A DNA stretch of 11,505 nucleotides from an uncultured Oscillospiraceae bacterium (lineage in GTDB: Bacteria > Bacillota > Clostridia > Oscillospirales > Oscillospiraceae), in NCBI GenBank assembly GCA_934668295.1, contig CAKUND010000061.1, positions 1 through 11,505 of the forward strand, in the 5' to 3' direction. The notes beneath the pieces were generated by a model, which saw only the letters and a list, made by a program, of their open reading frames with translations, did not search any database and was not told the origin of the DNA. Each line of letters opens with the position of its first letter. Positions within the stretch are counted from its first letter, which is position 1. The position numbers and the translations under genes are program-made. Below, in pieces: positions 6,110 through 11,505 of the stretch.

Positions 6110-7060
6110 TCACTGCGCGTCCAGCTTATGTCCGCAGGCGGTGCAGAACAGAGCGCCCTGCATCCGGATGGGCGCGCCGCAGTGCGGGCAGCGCGGTTCG
6201 GCCGGCTGCGGCTGTTCCGGAGCCTCCTGTTCCGGCTCCGGCTGAGCGGGGGCTTCGGGCTCCTGTGCGGTCACAACGGGCTCACCCTGCGGGGCGGGCT
6301 GCGTCTCGGGCTCGGAAGCCGGGGCCGGGATGACGGGCGGCACAGGCGGCGCGGGCTGTGTGGGCGGAGCGGGCTGCACAGGCGCAGACGGGCGCTGCGC
6401 AGCCGCCGCGCGGCGGTTCTGGATCTCCACATAGAACGCCGCGTGCAGAATGCCGAGGAACAGCGGCGCCAGCACGCCGAACACAACGGTGAGCACGATG
6501 CGCAGAATGGTGAACACGATGCCGACATACGGGATCATGCTCAGCAGCGACAGCAGGAGGATCACGACGAAATAGACGCCCTCAAGCAGCAGATCCGCGC
6601 CGAACAGCTTTCCCTTATAGCCCATCGTCTCCGCCTTCGAGACCTTGATCGCCTCGGTGGGCCTGACATCGTCGCGCGTCATGAGAATGTAAGGTACGAA
6701 TGCGTATTCATACGCGCGGATGACGCCGAATACGATCCCGACGATCGGGATGAGCGACCATAAAAAGATCCAGAGCTGCATCCACGCCATGCCGCCCAGC
6801 ACGCGCCAGATCCGATCCTTACGGAACGCAGCGAACAGATACGCCGTCTTCGGCTCCAGCCCCGTGCGGTAGCTGTTGAGGTAGATCATGCTCATCGAGG
6901 CTTCCAGCAGCAGCAGCGCACAAAATCCGACGGCCGGGATGCCGATGAAACCGATATGCACCACCACGAGCAGAACGCTTGACAGCAGGGTGATGCCCCA
7001 GAGCCTGAGCGGACGCTTCATCAGAACGGAAAATGTTTTTTGGTAAAGATTCGAGATCAT
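6110..7060 (-). CDS. Multi-pass membrane protein with proline-rich linker and C-terminal zinc ribbon (DUF975-like)
   Basis: The product is 316 residues from the ATG at 7058-7060. Residues ~15-215 hold about five or six hydrophobic helices. Between them lies a conserved-looking stretch (YAFVPYILM, then AIKVSKAETMGYKGKLFGADL) that resembles DUF975-type integral membrane proteins. Residues ~218-290 form a low-complexity linker rich in Pro, Ala, Gln and Glu. The last ~26 residues form a zinc ribbon with CPHC at 291-294 and CTAC at 306-309. The likely layout is a membrane domain with a cytoplasmic ribbon on a flexible tether. Its function is unknown; similar ribbon-tailed membrane proteins are common in Clostridia. 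The start is set by AGGAGG 8 nt upstream. Longer in-frame starts would begin in the promoter and the RBS-containing leader and are rejected. It is monocistronic, between the murC terminator and the hairpin at 6030-6065. Confidence 0.82.
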   Translation of the reverse strand: MISNLYQKTFSVLMKRPLRLWGITLLSSVLLVVVHIGFIGIPAVGFCALLLLEASMSMIYLNSYRTGLEPKTAYLFAAFRKDRIWRVLGGMAWMQLWIFLWSLIPIVGIVFGVIRAYEYAFVPYILMTRDDVRPTEAIKVSKAETMGYKGKLFGADLLLEGVYFVVILLLSLLSMIPYVGIVFTILRIVLTVVFGVLAPLFLGILHAAFYVEIQNRRAAAAQRPSAPVQPAPPTQPAPPVPPVIPAPASEPETQPAPQGEPVVTAQEPEAPAQPEPEQEAPEQPQPAEPRCPHCGAPIRMQGALFCTACGHKLDAQ

Positions 7061-7068
7061 GCTGATTT

Positions 7069-7074
7069 CCTCCT
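7069..7074 (-). promoter_or_regulatory. Ribosome binding site deciding the zinc-ribbon membrane protein start
   Basis: AGGAGG on the minus strand lies 8 nt before the ATG at 7060. An open frame continues 23 codons further upstream but runs through this site and the -10 box, so the true start must be 7060. Confidence 0.85.
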
Positions 7075-7093
7075 TTTCTTTTTCTTTGCTTCC

Positions 7094-7123
7094 ATTATAG
7101 CCGGACAGAAAACCGGCTGTCAA
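7094..7123 (-). promoter_or_regulatory. Consensus sigma-A promoter with an internal dyad
   Basis: On the minus strand TTGACA (7123-7118) and TATAAT (7099-7094) are both perfect, with an 18-nt spacer. The spacer contains the dyad AGCCGG (7118-7113) and CCGGCT (7104-7099) with 8 nt between arms. It could be an operator between the hexamers. The promoter drives the zinc-ribbon membrane protein gene; its start would be ~30 nt before the ATG. Confidence 0.85.
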
Positions 7124-7127
7124 TGAC

Positions 7128-7163
7128 AAAAACCAGCGTCTATGGTCTAAGACGCCGGTTTTT
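7128..7163 (-). terminator. Intrinsic terminator of murC
   Basis: A 13-bp stem (7151-7163 pairing with 7128-7140, one G-U pair, 10-nt loop) starts ~15 nt after the murC stop. On the minus strand it ends in TTTTTGTCATT. The hairpin's last arm is only a few bases from the TTGACA of the next gene's promoter, so terminator and promoter are packed end to end. Confidence 0.8.
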
Positions 7164-7178
7164 TGCGAATGTTCCGGT

Positions 7179-8549
7179 TTATTCCTTTAAAAGCGCTTCT
7201 CCAGCCTTATAAATATCGCCTGCGCCGACCGTTAGGATAATATCGCCCGGCTGGGCAATTCCGCGCAGATAGGCCGTCACGCCCTGCAGGCTCGGGCAGT
7301 AGACCGCGCCAGGGATCTCCGCCGCCAGATCCTGCGAGCTGACGCCGACGGTATTCTGCTCACGCGCGGCGTAGATATCGGCCAGAACAGCCTGATCGAC
7401 CGTGCACAGCTCGTCGACAAAGTCCTGAAACAGCGCCTTTGTGCGCGAATAGGTGTGCGGCTGGAACGCGCAGATCACGCGCCGGTAGTGCATCAGCCGG
7501 ACCGCCTGCAGAAGCGCGTGGAGCTCGTTGGGGTGGTGGGCATAGTCGTCATAGACGTCTGCACCGCGGAAGCTGCCCTTGTATTCCAGCCTGCGGCCCG
7601 CGCCGTGGAAGCCTGCGAGCGCGGCAGCGGCTGTTTCACCGGGAATCCCGAATTTCCAGGCCACCGCGCATGCGGCCAACGCGTTGAGCGCATTGTGGCG
7701 GCCGATGACGCCCAGCCGCAGGTGCGCATACGGCTGCCCGCCGCAGAAAACGTCAAATTCGGTGAAATCCTCAGAGAAGTTTTTTCCGTACACGTCGTTT
7801 TTCTCGTCAAAGCCGAACGACAGATACGGCATTCCGGACAGCGCGTCGCGGGTGTTTTTGTCGTCGCCGTTGGCGACGATCAGTCCGTCCGCCGGAACGA
7901 GGGAGGCGAATCTGCGGAACGACTGCTCCACGTCCTGAAGATCCTTGAAAAAGTCCAGATGGTCGGCGTCCACGTCGAGAATGACCGCGACAGTCGGGAA
8001 AAAGTTCAAAAACGAATTGCAGTATTCGCAGCTTTCGAGGATGATCGTGTCGCCCTTGCCGACGCGATGCCCCGCGCCGAGCAGCGGCAGGAACCCACCG
8101 ATCATGATCGTGGGGTCGCGGTCTGCCTGCATAAAAATATGCGTGAGCATCGAGGTCGTCGTGGTCTTGCCGTGCGTGCCGGCGACGCAGATGGCGTTTT
8201 GATACGCCTGCATGATATAGCCCCAGGCCTGCGCCCGCTCGAAAATGGGGATGCCCTTGGCGCGGGCGGCAGCGATCTCGGGGTTGTCGTTGTGCGCGGC
8301 AGCCGTGCGGATGAGACAGTCGGCGCCTTCGATATTCTCGGCCCGGTGGCCGATGGAGACCTGAATGCCCTTGGCGATCAGCTCGTCTGTCGAAACGGAC
8401 GCGTTCATGTCGGAGCCGGAGATCTCCATCCCCATGCGCCGCAGGACAAGGCCCAGCGGCCGCATCGACACGCCGCCAATGCCGACCAGATGGCAGCGCT
8501 TGCCGGGGGTCAGATATTGCTCAATATGTTGACAGGAAGAATATTCCAT
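7179..8549 (-). CDS. murC: UDP-N-acetylmuramate--L-alanine ligase
   Basis: MurC adds L-alanine to UDP-MurNAc with ATP in the cytoplasm, the first step of the peptidoglycan stem peptide. The length of 456 residues is typical. The N-terminal UDP-binding domain has HLVGIGGVSM (20-29). The central ATPase domain has the P-loop GTHGKTTTT (124-132), ESCEYCNSFL (172-181) and DADHLDFF (194-201). The C-terminal domain has RHNALNALAA, the DDYAHHPNE segment (334-342) and FQPHTYSRT (362-370). All are in the expected order, so it should be active. The ATG at 8547-8549 has GGAGG 8 nt upstream. It is monocistronic with its own terminator, rather than lying in a dcw cluster. It is transcribed divergently from cca. 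Confidence 0.96.
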   Translation of the reverse strand: MEYSSCQHIEQYLTPGKRCHLVGIGGVSMRPLGLVLRRMGMEISGSDMNASVSTDELIAKGIQVSIGHRAENIEGADCLIRTAAAHNDNPEIAAARAKGIPIFERAQAWGYIMQAYQNAICVAGTHGKTTTTSMLTHIFMQADRDPTIMIGGFLPLLGAGHRVGKGDTIILESCEYCNSFLNFFPTVAVILDVDADHLDFFKDLQDVEQSFRRFASLVPADGLIVANGDDKNTRDALSGMPYLSFGFDEKNDVYGKNFSEDFTEFDVFCGGQPYAHLRLGVIGRHNALNALAACAVAWKFGIPGETAAAALAGFHGAGRRLEYKGSFRGADVYDDYAHHPNELHALLQAVRLMHYRRVICAFQPHTYSRTKALFQDFVDELCTVDQAVLADIYAAREQNTVGVSSQDLAAEIPGAVYCPSLQGVTAYLRGIAQPGDIILTVGAGDIYKAGEALLKE

Positions 8550-8575
8550 GCAAGGTTCCTCCGAAAAATTTTGGA

Positions 8576-8604
8576 TTGCGCGCGCGCGGGATGGCGCGTA
8601 TAAT
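8576..8604 (+). promoter_or_regulatory. Probable cca promoter
   Basis: TTGCGC (8576-8581) and TATAAT (8599-8604) are spaced 17 nt apart. The -10 is perfect and the -35 matches at 4 of 6. This gives a leader of ~85 nt before the cca ATG. It lies in the 146-nt divergent region shared with murC. Confidence 0.55.
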
Positions 8605-8622
8605 GAAAACTAACAGCATTAT

Positions 8623-8651
8623 ATTATATACGGAAGACAGCAATAAAACAA
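8623..8651 (-). promoter_or_regulatory. Probable murC promoter
   Basis: On the minus strand TTGTTT (8651-8646) and TATAAT (8628-8623) are 17 nt apart. A second overlapping TATAAT lies at 8623-8618. The -35 is weak. Transcription would begin near 8616, giving a leader of ~67 nt that crosses the cca promoter. Confidence 0.4.
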
Positions 8652-8695
8652 GAAGAATTTCGGATTTCAGTCCATAAAACGGAGGGAAGCACGCC

Positions 8696-9820
8696 ATGAG
8701 GCCGGATGCGATCATTAAAACGCTGGAGGGTGCCGGGTTTGAGGCCCGGTACGTCGGCGGCTGTGTACGCGACACGCTGCTGAACCGGCCCATTCACGAC
8801 TGGGACATCGCCTCGCAGGCGCTGCCGGAGGACGCGCTGTGCCTGTTTCCGCACTGCGTGCCTACCGGTATCCGGCACGGCACCGTGACCGTCCTTCTGG
8901 ACGGCGTCAGCGCCGAGGTCACGACCTACCGGCTCGACGGCGCGTATCACGACGGCCGCCACCCGGACGGCGTGCGTTTTGTGCGCAGCCTTGCAGACGA
9001 TCTTGCTCGCCGTGATTTTACGATCAACGCCATGGCGATGGACGAGCACGGCGCAATTACAGACCTGTTTGGAGGCCGGGACGATCTTGCCCGCCGTGTG
9101 ATCCGCTGCGTCGGAGATCCGGAAACGCGCTTCCAGGAGGACGCGCTGCGCATGCTGCGCGCGTACCGCTTTGCCGCGCAGCTCGGCTTTTCGCTGGACG
9201 CGCAGACACAGGCTGCGATTTGCCGCTGCGCGCCGCTTTGCGCGCAGCTCTCCCGCGAGCGGGTGCGGGAGGAGGCGGAAAAGGCACTTTTGTCCGACCG
9301 GCCTGAATATTTTGGCCGCATGCTGGCCGAGGGGCTTCTGGAAGCCTGTATGCAGGCGGCAGATGCCGATTTTTCCGGACTTTCCGCCCTGCCCCAAACG
9401 CCGGAGGCCAGATGGACAGCCGCGAAGCTGCGCTGCCCGGCACTCGATCCGGCATCGTTCCGTCTGCCCGCGAAGCTCTGCCGCCTGGTCGAGCTTACGG
9501 CGCAGACGTGGCAGGAGGGCCGGACGGAAGCGGACTGGAAGCGCCTGATCGCGGAGCACGGCTGGGAAACAGCGCGTTTGCAGGCAGATCTGCAGCGTTC
9601 GGATGCTGTCCGGCGAATTGAGACGCGCGGCGACTGCGTCACGCTGCGCCAGCTCGCCGTCACCGGCGCGGATTTTCCCGCGCTCCGCGGCAAGGACGTA
9701 GGCCGGATGCTGCAGCTGCTCCTATTGTATGTGCTGGACCACCCTGATCAGAACACCAAATCGCAGCTTCTCGCCGCCGCTCCGGTGCTTTGGCAGGAAG
9801 AAAACAAAATCCAAGGTTGA
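8696..9820 (+). CDS. cca: CCA-adding tRNA nucleotidyltransferase (class II)
   Basis: This enzyme builds or repairs the 3' CCA end of tRNAs from CTP and ATP without a template. The 374-residue product is near the usual ~400. The head domain shows YVGGCVRD (19-26) and the catalytic DWD pair (D35, D37). It also has AEVTTYR (73-79), RRDFTINAMA (105-114) and a neck motif with QEDALRMLRAYRF (147-159). The C-terminal half (~170-374) is more divergent and helical. A CCA enzyme rather than a poly(A) polymerase is likely for a Firmicute with one such gene visible, but the two can be hard to separate by sequence. The ATG at 8696 has GGAGG 10 nt upstream. It is followed within 40 nt by tRNA-Val, whose promoter -35 overlaps its stop codon. 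That tRNA already encodes CCA, so for it the enzyme would act in repair. Confidence 0.93.
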   Translation: MRPDAIIKTLEGAGFEARYVGGCVRDTLLNRPIHDWDIASQALPEDALCLFPHCVPTGIRHGTVTVLLDGVSAEVTTYRLDGAYHDGRHPDGVRFVRSLADDLARRDFTINAMAMDEHGAITDLFGGRDDLARRVIRCVGDPETRFQEDALRMLRAYRFAAQLGFSLDAQTQAAICRCAPLCAQLSRERVREEAEKALLSDRPEYFGRMLAEGLLEACMQAADADFSGLSALPQTPEARWTAAKLRCPALDPASFRLPAKLCRLVELTAQTWQEGRTEADWKRLIAEHGWETARLQADLQRSDAVRRIETRGDCVTLRQLAVTGADFPALRGKDVGRMLQLLLLYVLDHPDQNTKSQLLAAAPVLWQEENKIQG

Positions 9821-9846
9821 CTTTTACCCACTCCATCTGTTATAAT
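9817..9846 (+). promoter_or_regulatory. Promoter of tRNA-Val overlapping the cca stop
   Basis: TTGACT (9817-9822) and TATAAT (9841-9846) are separated by 18 nt, with TGT directly before the -10 as an extension. The TGA inside TTGACT is the cca stop codon (9818-9820). The predicted start is only a few bases before the tRNA at 9858, giving a very short leader. Confidence 0.8.
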
Positions 9847-9857
9847 AGTCCAGCAAT

Positions 9858-9934
9858 GGAGGCTTAGCTCAGCTGGTTAGAGCGCTTGCTTCACACGCAA
9901 GAGGTCGACGGTTCGAGTCCGCCAGTCTCCACCA
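9858..9934 (+). tRNA. tRNA-Val (anticodon CAC)
   Basis: The cloverleaf is complete: acceptor GGAGGCT pairs with AGTCTCC (one G-U), D-stem GCTC/GAGC, anticodon stem CTTGC/GCAAG with loop TTCACAC, T-loop TTCGAGT, and an encoded CCA at 9932-9934. The anticodon CAC reads valine GUG. The T-stem GACGG/CCGCC has one mismatch, A50 with C64. It has its own promoter and terminator and is probably functional. Confidence 0.95.
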
Positions 9935-9938
9935 TGTG

Positions 9939-9989
9939 AAAACACCACTGCAATCTGAACTCCCTGGAGTTGGACACAGTGGTGTTTTT
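9939..9989 (+). terminator. Terminator of tRNA-Val with nested hairpin
   Basis: A 12-bp stem (AAAACACCACTG at 9939-9950, CAGTGGTGTTTT at 9977-9988) is followed by T residues and TTATTT. Its loop contains a second 6-bp hairpin (AACTCC/GGAGTT). The position 5 nt after the CCA end fits a tRNA terminator. Confidence 0.85.
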
Positions 9990-10017
9990 CTTATTTCTCT
10001 TGTGTTTTCAATGCTTT

Positions 10018-10051
10018 CACGTCTTGCTTGACACAAAGCATCTTGGACGTG
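10018..10051. repeat. Nested imperfect inverted repeat between tRNA-Val and the IS3 element
   Basis: CACGTC (10018-10023) and GACGTG (10046-10051) enclose TGCTT (10025-10029) and AAGCA (10036-10040), giving a 6-bp plus 5-bp dyad with a 6-nt loop. No U-tract follows. A TTGACA occurs in it but has no acceptable -10. The 9990-10068 stretch otherwise holds no gene that I can support. Confidence 0.35.
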
Positions 10052-10068
10052 TAAATGGAAAAAGCACA

Positions 10069-10122
10069 AAACCAGACTGCAAAACGCAAAAAACGCGGAA
10101 AGCGAACTATCCAGTCTGGTTT
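10069..10122 (-). terminator. Terminator of the transposase gene (possibly bidirectional)
   Basis: Perfect 11-bp arms AAACCAGACTG (10069-10079) and CAGTCTGGTTT (10112-10122) enclose 32 nt. On the minus strand the hairpin is followed by TGTGCTTTTTCC, and on plus by ATTTTTTC. One arm overlaps the transposase stop codon (10121-10123). The plus orientation would shield the transposase gene from outside transcription. Confidence 0.65.
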
Positions 10123-11269
10123 ATTTTTTCTCGTTTTGCTTGGAATTTACGTAGTATTCCTGCTCTTTCTTGAACGGTGTCTTGTATCCGTTCTTCGCGT
10201 GCGGACGGGTCTCATTGTAAAACTTGATATATTCTGCGATCGCCGCTCTGAGTTCCTGCTCAGAGCGGTATTTTGTTCGGTAAAGCTCTTCCCGTTTCAT
10301 TGAAGCAAAGAACGACTCCATGACAGAATTATCATATGGGATGTGCGCACGGGAAAACGACTGTGTCACACCAAGCGATTGCAGATAGGCGCAAAAGGCG
10401 TTTGAACGGTAGTTGCTGCCGCGGTCCGTGTGAAACAACAAAGGAAGCTGCGGTTGCCGCTGTTCATACGCAATCTTAAACGTGCTTTTTACAAGCCGCG
10501 TGCTGTTTTTCAGACCGATCCGGAAACCAACCACCATGCGTGCATACAAGTCGATAATTACGCATATGTAAAGCTCTTTTTCCTTGTAGCGGAAGTAAGT
10601 CACATCGCTGACCCAGATTTCATTCGGGCGCGTTGCGGTAAACTGCTGGTTGAGATAATTCTTGCACCGTTTGGTCTCCTTATCATACTGTTTCTTCGCG
10701 CCCTGACGGATACTGCACAGCCCCATATCCTGCATTAGTTCACGCACCATTTGTTCGCTGACGCGGCAGCCTTGTTCCTTCAGGATGGCAGCAATTTTTC
10801 CAGCACCGTAGATCTGGCGGCTGTCGTCATAGACTGTTTGAATTTTCTGACGAAACTCCTCCCTGCGTTTGTCGTACCAAGCGCAGCCGCGTTTGCTGCG
10901 CAGCAGATAATTATAAAAAGTGCCCCGCGGCACGCGCAGCGCATCGCAGAGCATATGGACGCTGTATTGATCATGCAAACCATCGAGCGCGTGCAGCCGG
11001 TTTTCCAACGGTGCGGTCGCAGTGCAGGGCGCTTTTTGCAGGATTTCAATGATGCCCTTCAACCAGTTCACCTTGTTTTCCAAGCTGCGATATTCACGCA
11101 GTGTGAAACTTGTTCCCTTCTCAGAATTTTCGGCTCGTTCATCGGTAAGCCATGCATAAATCGTGCTGCGCGGGATTCCTGTTTCGGTGACGAGCAGAGA
11201 AACGCGTTTCCCTGCTTTGTAGGCAGTGATGATATTTTGTTTTTCTTCCGATGTGTGTTTGCTGTTCAT
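10121..11269 (-). CDS. IS3-family transposase, single fused ORF
   Basis: This 382-residue DDE transposase cuts and joins the ends of its element. Residues ~5-45 form the helix-turn-helix (SLLVTETGIPRSTIYAWL). A short leucine-rich coiled coil at ~57-80 takes the place of the OrfA zipper. An HTH_21-like segment at ~115-185 follows (YGAGKIAAILKE). The integrase core runs from ~210, with D222 (WVSDVTYF), D282 (FHTDRGSNY) and E318 (NSVMESFFASMKRE). D282 to E318 gives the classic DD(35)E spacing. In most IS3 elements OrfA and OrfB are joined by a -1 frameshift; here they are one uninterrupted frame. The ATG at 11267-11269 has GGAG 8 nt upstream, inside a small hairpin. All catalytic residues are present and no stop interrupts it, so it may be active. 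Base composition is AT-richer than the neighbouring genes. Confidence 0.94.
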   Translation of the reverse strand: MNSKHTSEEKQNIITAYKAGKRVSLLVTETGIPRSTIYAWLTDERAENSEKGTSFTLREYRSLENKVNWLKGIIEILQKAPCTATAPLENRLHALDGLHDQYSVHMLCDALRVPRGTFYNYLLRSKRGCAWYDKRREEFRQKIQTVYDDSRQIYGAGKIAAILKEQGCRVSEQMVRELMQDMGLCSIRQGAKKQYDKETKRCKNYLNQQFTATRPNEIWVSDVTYFRYKEKELYICVIIDLYARMVVGFRIGLKNSTRLVKSTFKIAYEQRQPQLPLLFHTDRGSNYRSNAFCAYLQSLGVTQSFSRAHIPYDNSVMESFFASMKREELYRTKYRSEQELRAAIAEYIKFYNETRPHAKNGYKTPFKKEQEYYVNSKQNEKK

Positions 11270-11277
11270 ATGATCAG

Positions 11278-11289
11278 CTCCTTTCGGAG
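11278..11289 (-). promoter_or_regulatory. Small hairpin covering the transposase Shine-Dalgarno
   Basis: On the minus strand CTCC-GAAA-GGAG forms a 4-bp stem with a GNRA tetraloop, and its 3' arm GGAG is the only ribosome binding site for the ATG at 11269. Such pairing could reduce transposase translation. The stem is short, so the effect may be small. Confidence 0.45.
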
Positions 11290-11293
11290 GATA

Positions 11294-11322
11294 AGTATAG
11301 CAGATGGTGATATAATTCTGAA
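11294..11322 (-). promoter_or_regulatory. Promoter of the transposase gene
   Basis: On the minus strand TTCAGA (11322-11317) and TATACT (11299-11294) are 17 nt apart, with TGC before the -10 as a TGn extension. It lies within the proposed IS end, so the element carries its own promoter. Confidence 0.6.
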
Positions 11323-11361
11323 CGTTTTATTTGCAGGCAAAATCAATAAAAAGAAAACGAA

Positions 11362-11383
11362 ATATGTTATAATATCAACATAT
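11362..11383 (+). promoter_or_regulatory. Extended -10 promoter covered by a perfect dyad
   Basis: TGTTATAAT (11365-11373) is a TGn-extended perfect -10 with no usable -35. It sits inside a perfect 7-bp inverted repeat, ATATGTT (11362-11368) and AACATAT (11377-11383), with an 8-nt spacer. This is the arrangement of a repressor operator, for example a TetR-type or HTH dimer site. It precedes the partial gene at 11407. Confidence 0.55.
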
Positions 11384-11406
11384 AAAGCTGCACTGGAGGG
11401 AAACAT

Positions 11407-11505
11407 ATGACAAATCGAGAAGAATTCTGCGCTTTGCTTTACGGTACATTTTATGAATCGATTTCAGATTCCGCAATCATCAGACAGCAGCACGAAAAAA
11501 TCCGC
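11407..11505 (+). CDS. Start of an unrecognised gene, cut by window edge
   Basis: Only the first 33 codons are visible, beginning MTNREEFCALLYGTFYESIS. The ATG at 11407 has GGAGG (11395-11399) 7 nt upstream, and an extended -10 promoter ~33 nt before the ATG, so this is a well-formed gene start. The N-terminus is mixed charged and hydrophobic with no signal peptide. I do not recognise a family. The dyad over its promoter suggests a regulated gene, possibly an autoregulated one, but that is an inference. It lies just beyond the IS element and is AT-richer than the genes on the left. Confidence 0.7.
   Translation, partial: MTNREEFCALLYGTFYESISDSAIIRQQHEKIR

Larger units (their letters stand above)
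10050..11335 (-). mobile_element. IS3-family insertion sequence (approximate ends)
   Basis: The element is identified by its full-length DDE transposase and its lower GC than the surrounding chromosome. Candidate ends both begin 5'-TG when read inward: TGTAAATGGAA from 10050 on plus, and TGCAAATAAAA from 11335 on minus. These match at 8 of 11 positions, all differences but one being transitions. The resulting 1286 bp is a normal IS3 size. No matching 3-4 bp target duplication is visible (flanks ACG and GGC), so the ends are tentative and one or both may be wrong or decayed. Confidence 0.5.

Noticed and set aside
7061..7129. N-terminal extension of the zinc-ribbon membrane protein
   Set aside because: It would be translated through the -10 box and the AGGAGG site that clearly serves the ATG at 7060.
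8529..8534. TTGACA on the plus strand inside murC
   Set aside because: No -10 box at 16-18 nt and it lies in coding sequence.
8578..8588. Short alternating GC run (possible Z-DNA)
   Set aside because: Only about 11 nt, within a promoter spacer in a GC-rich genome; too short to claim.
7455..8603. 382-codon plus-strand frame opposite murC
   Set aside because: Antisense to a complete MurC; no motif of its own.
8624..9559. 311-codon minus-strand frame opposite cca
   Set aside because: Antisense to a complete CCA enzyme and Arg-rich without domain similarity.
10028..10056. TTGACA with GTAAAT 17 nt downstream
   Set aside because: The -10 matches only 3 of 6 bases and no gene follows on the plus strand.
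1..11505. CRISPR array, phage genes, toxin-antitoxin pair or known defence system
   Set aside because: No spaced direct repeats, no nuclease/helicase/reverse-transcriptase signatures and no small paired genes could be found on either strand.

Overview
The window looks like chromosome of a high-GC anaerobic member of the Clostridia (Firmicutes), probably an Oscillospirales/Ruminococcaceae-type gut bacterium. The basis is strong AGGAGG-type ribosome binding sites, sigma-A type promoters, a flavodiiron protein, a DUF2804 gene, a Clostridia-like MurC and a CCA-adding enzyme beside a tRNA gene. This taxonomic call is inferred from gene content and codon/GC style, not from a database match. Most genes are clearly GC-rich. 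The last ~1.5 kb is visibly AT-richer and carries an insertion sequence.

Layout. Positions 1-992 (minus): a flavodiiron protein (FprA type) cut by the left edge. A Fur/PerR-like dyad overlaps an extended -10 promoter just upstream of it. Positions 1088-5097 (minus): a tightly packed four-gene operon, read right to left. Its order is PAP2-family membrane phosphatase, membrane-anchored alpha/beta hydrolase, DUF2804 protein, MocR-type GntR/aminotransferase regulator. Two junctions are 4-base ATGA overlaps and the third has a 4-base gap. A strong promoter at 5130-5158 starts the operon. The MocR-like protein lacks the PLP-binding lysine and the C-terminal end of its family.

Positions 5233-6018 (plus): a TIGR04255-family protein of unknown role, transcribed divergently from the operon and ending at a 16-bp perfect hairpin. 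Positions 6110-7060 (minus): a membrane protein with a proline-rich linker and a C-terminal zinc ribbon, under a promoter with consensus hexamers. Positions 7179-8549 (minus): murC, with its own terminator. Positions 8696-9820 (plus): cca, followed directly by tRNA-Val(CAC) at 9858-9934. The tRNA promoter -35 box overlaps the cca stop codon.

Positions ~10050-11335: an IS3-family element with one fused transposase ORF (minus strand). At the right edge (11407-11505, plus), the first 33 codons of an unrecognised gene lie behind an extended -10 promoter covered by a perfect 7-bp dyad.

Housekeeping functions (murC, cca, tRNA-Val) form the right-centre. An envelope or lipid-type operon and an oxygen/NO-defence gene form the left. 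I found no CRISPR array, phage module or recognisable new defence system. The most unusual points are the regulator lacking its PLP lysine and the Fur/PerR-like control of the flavodiiron gene.
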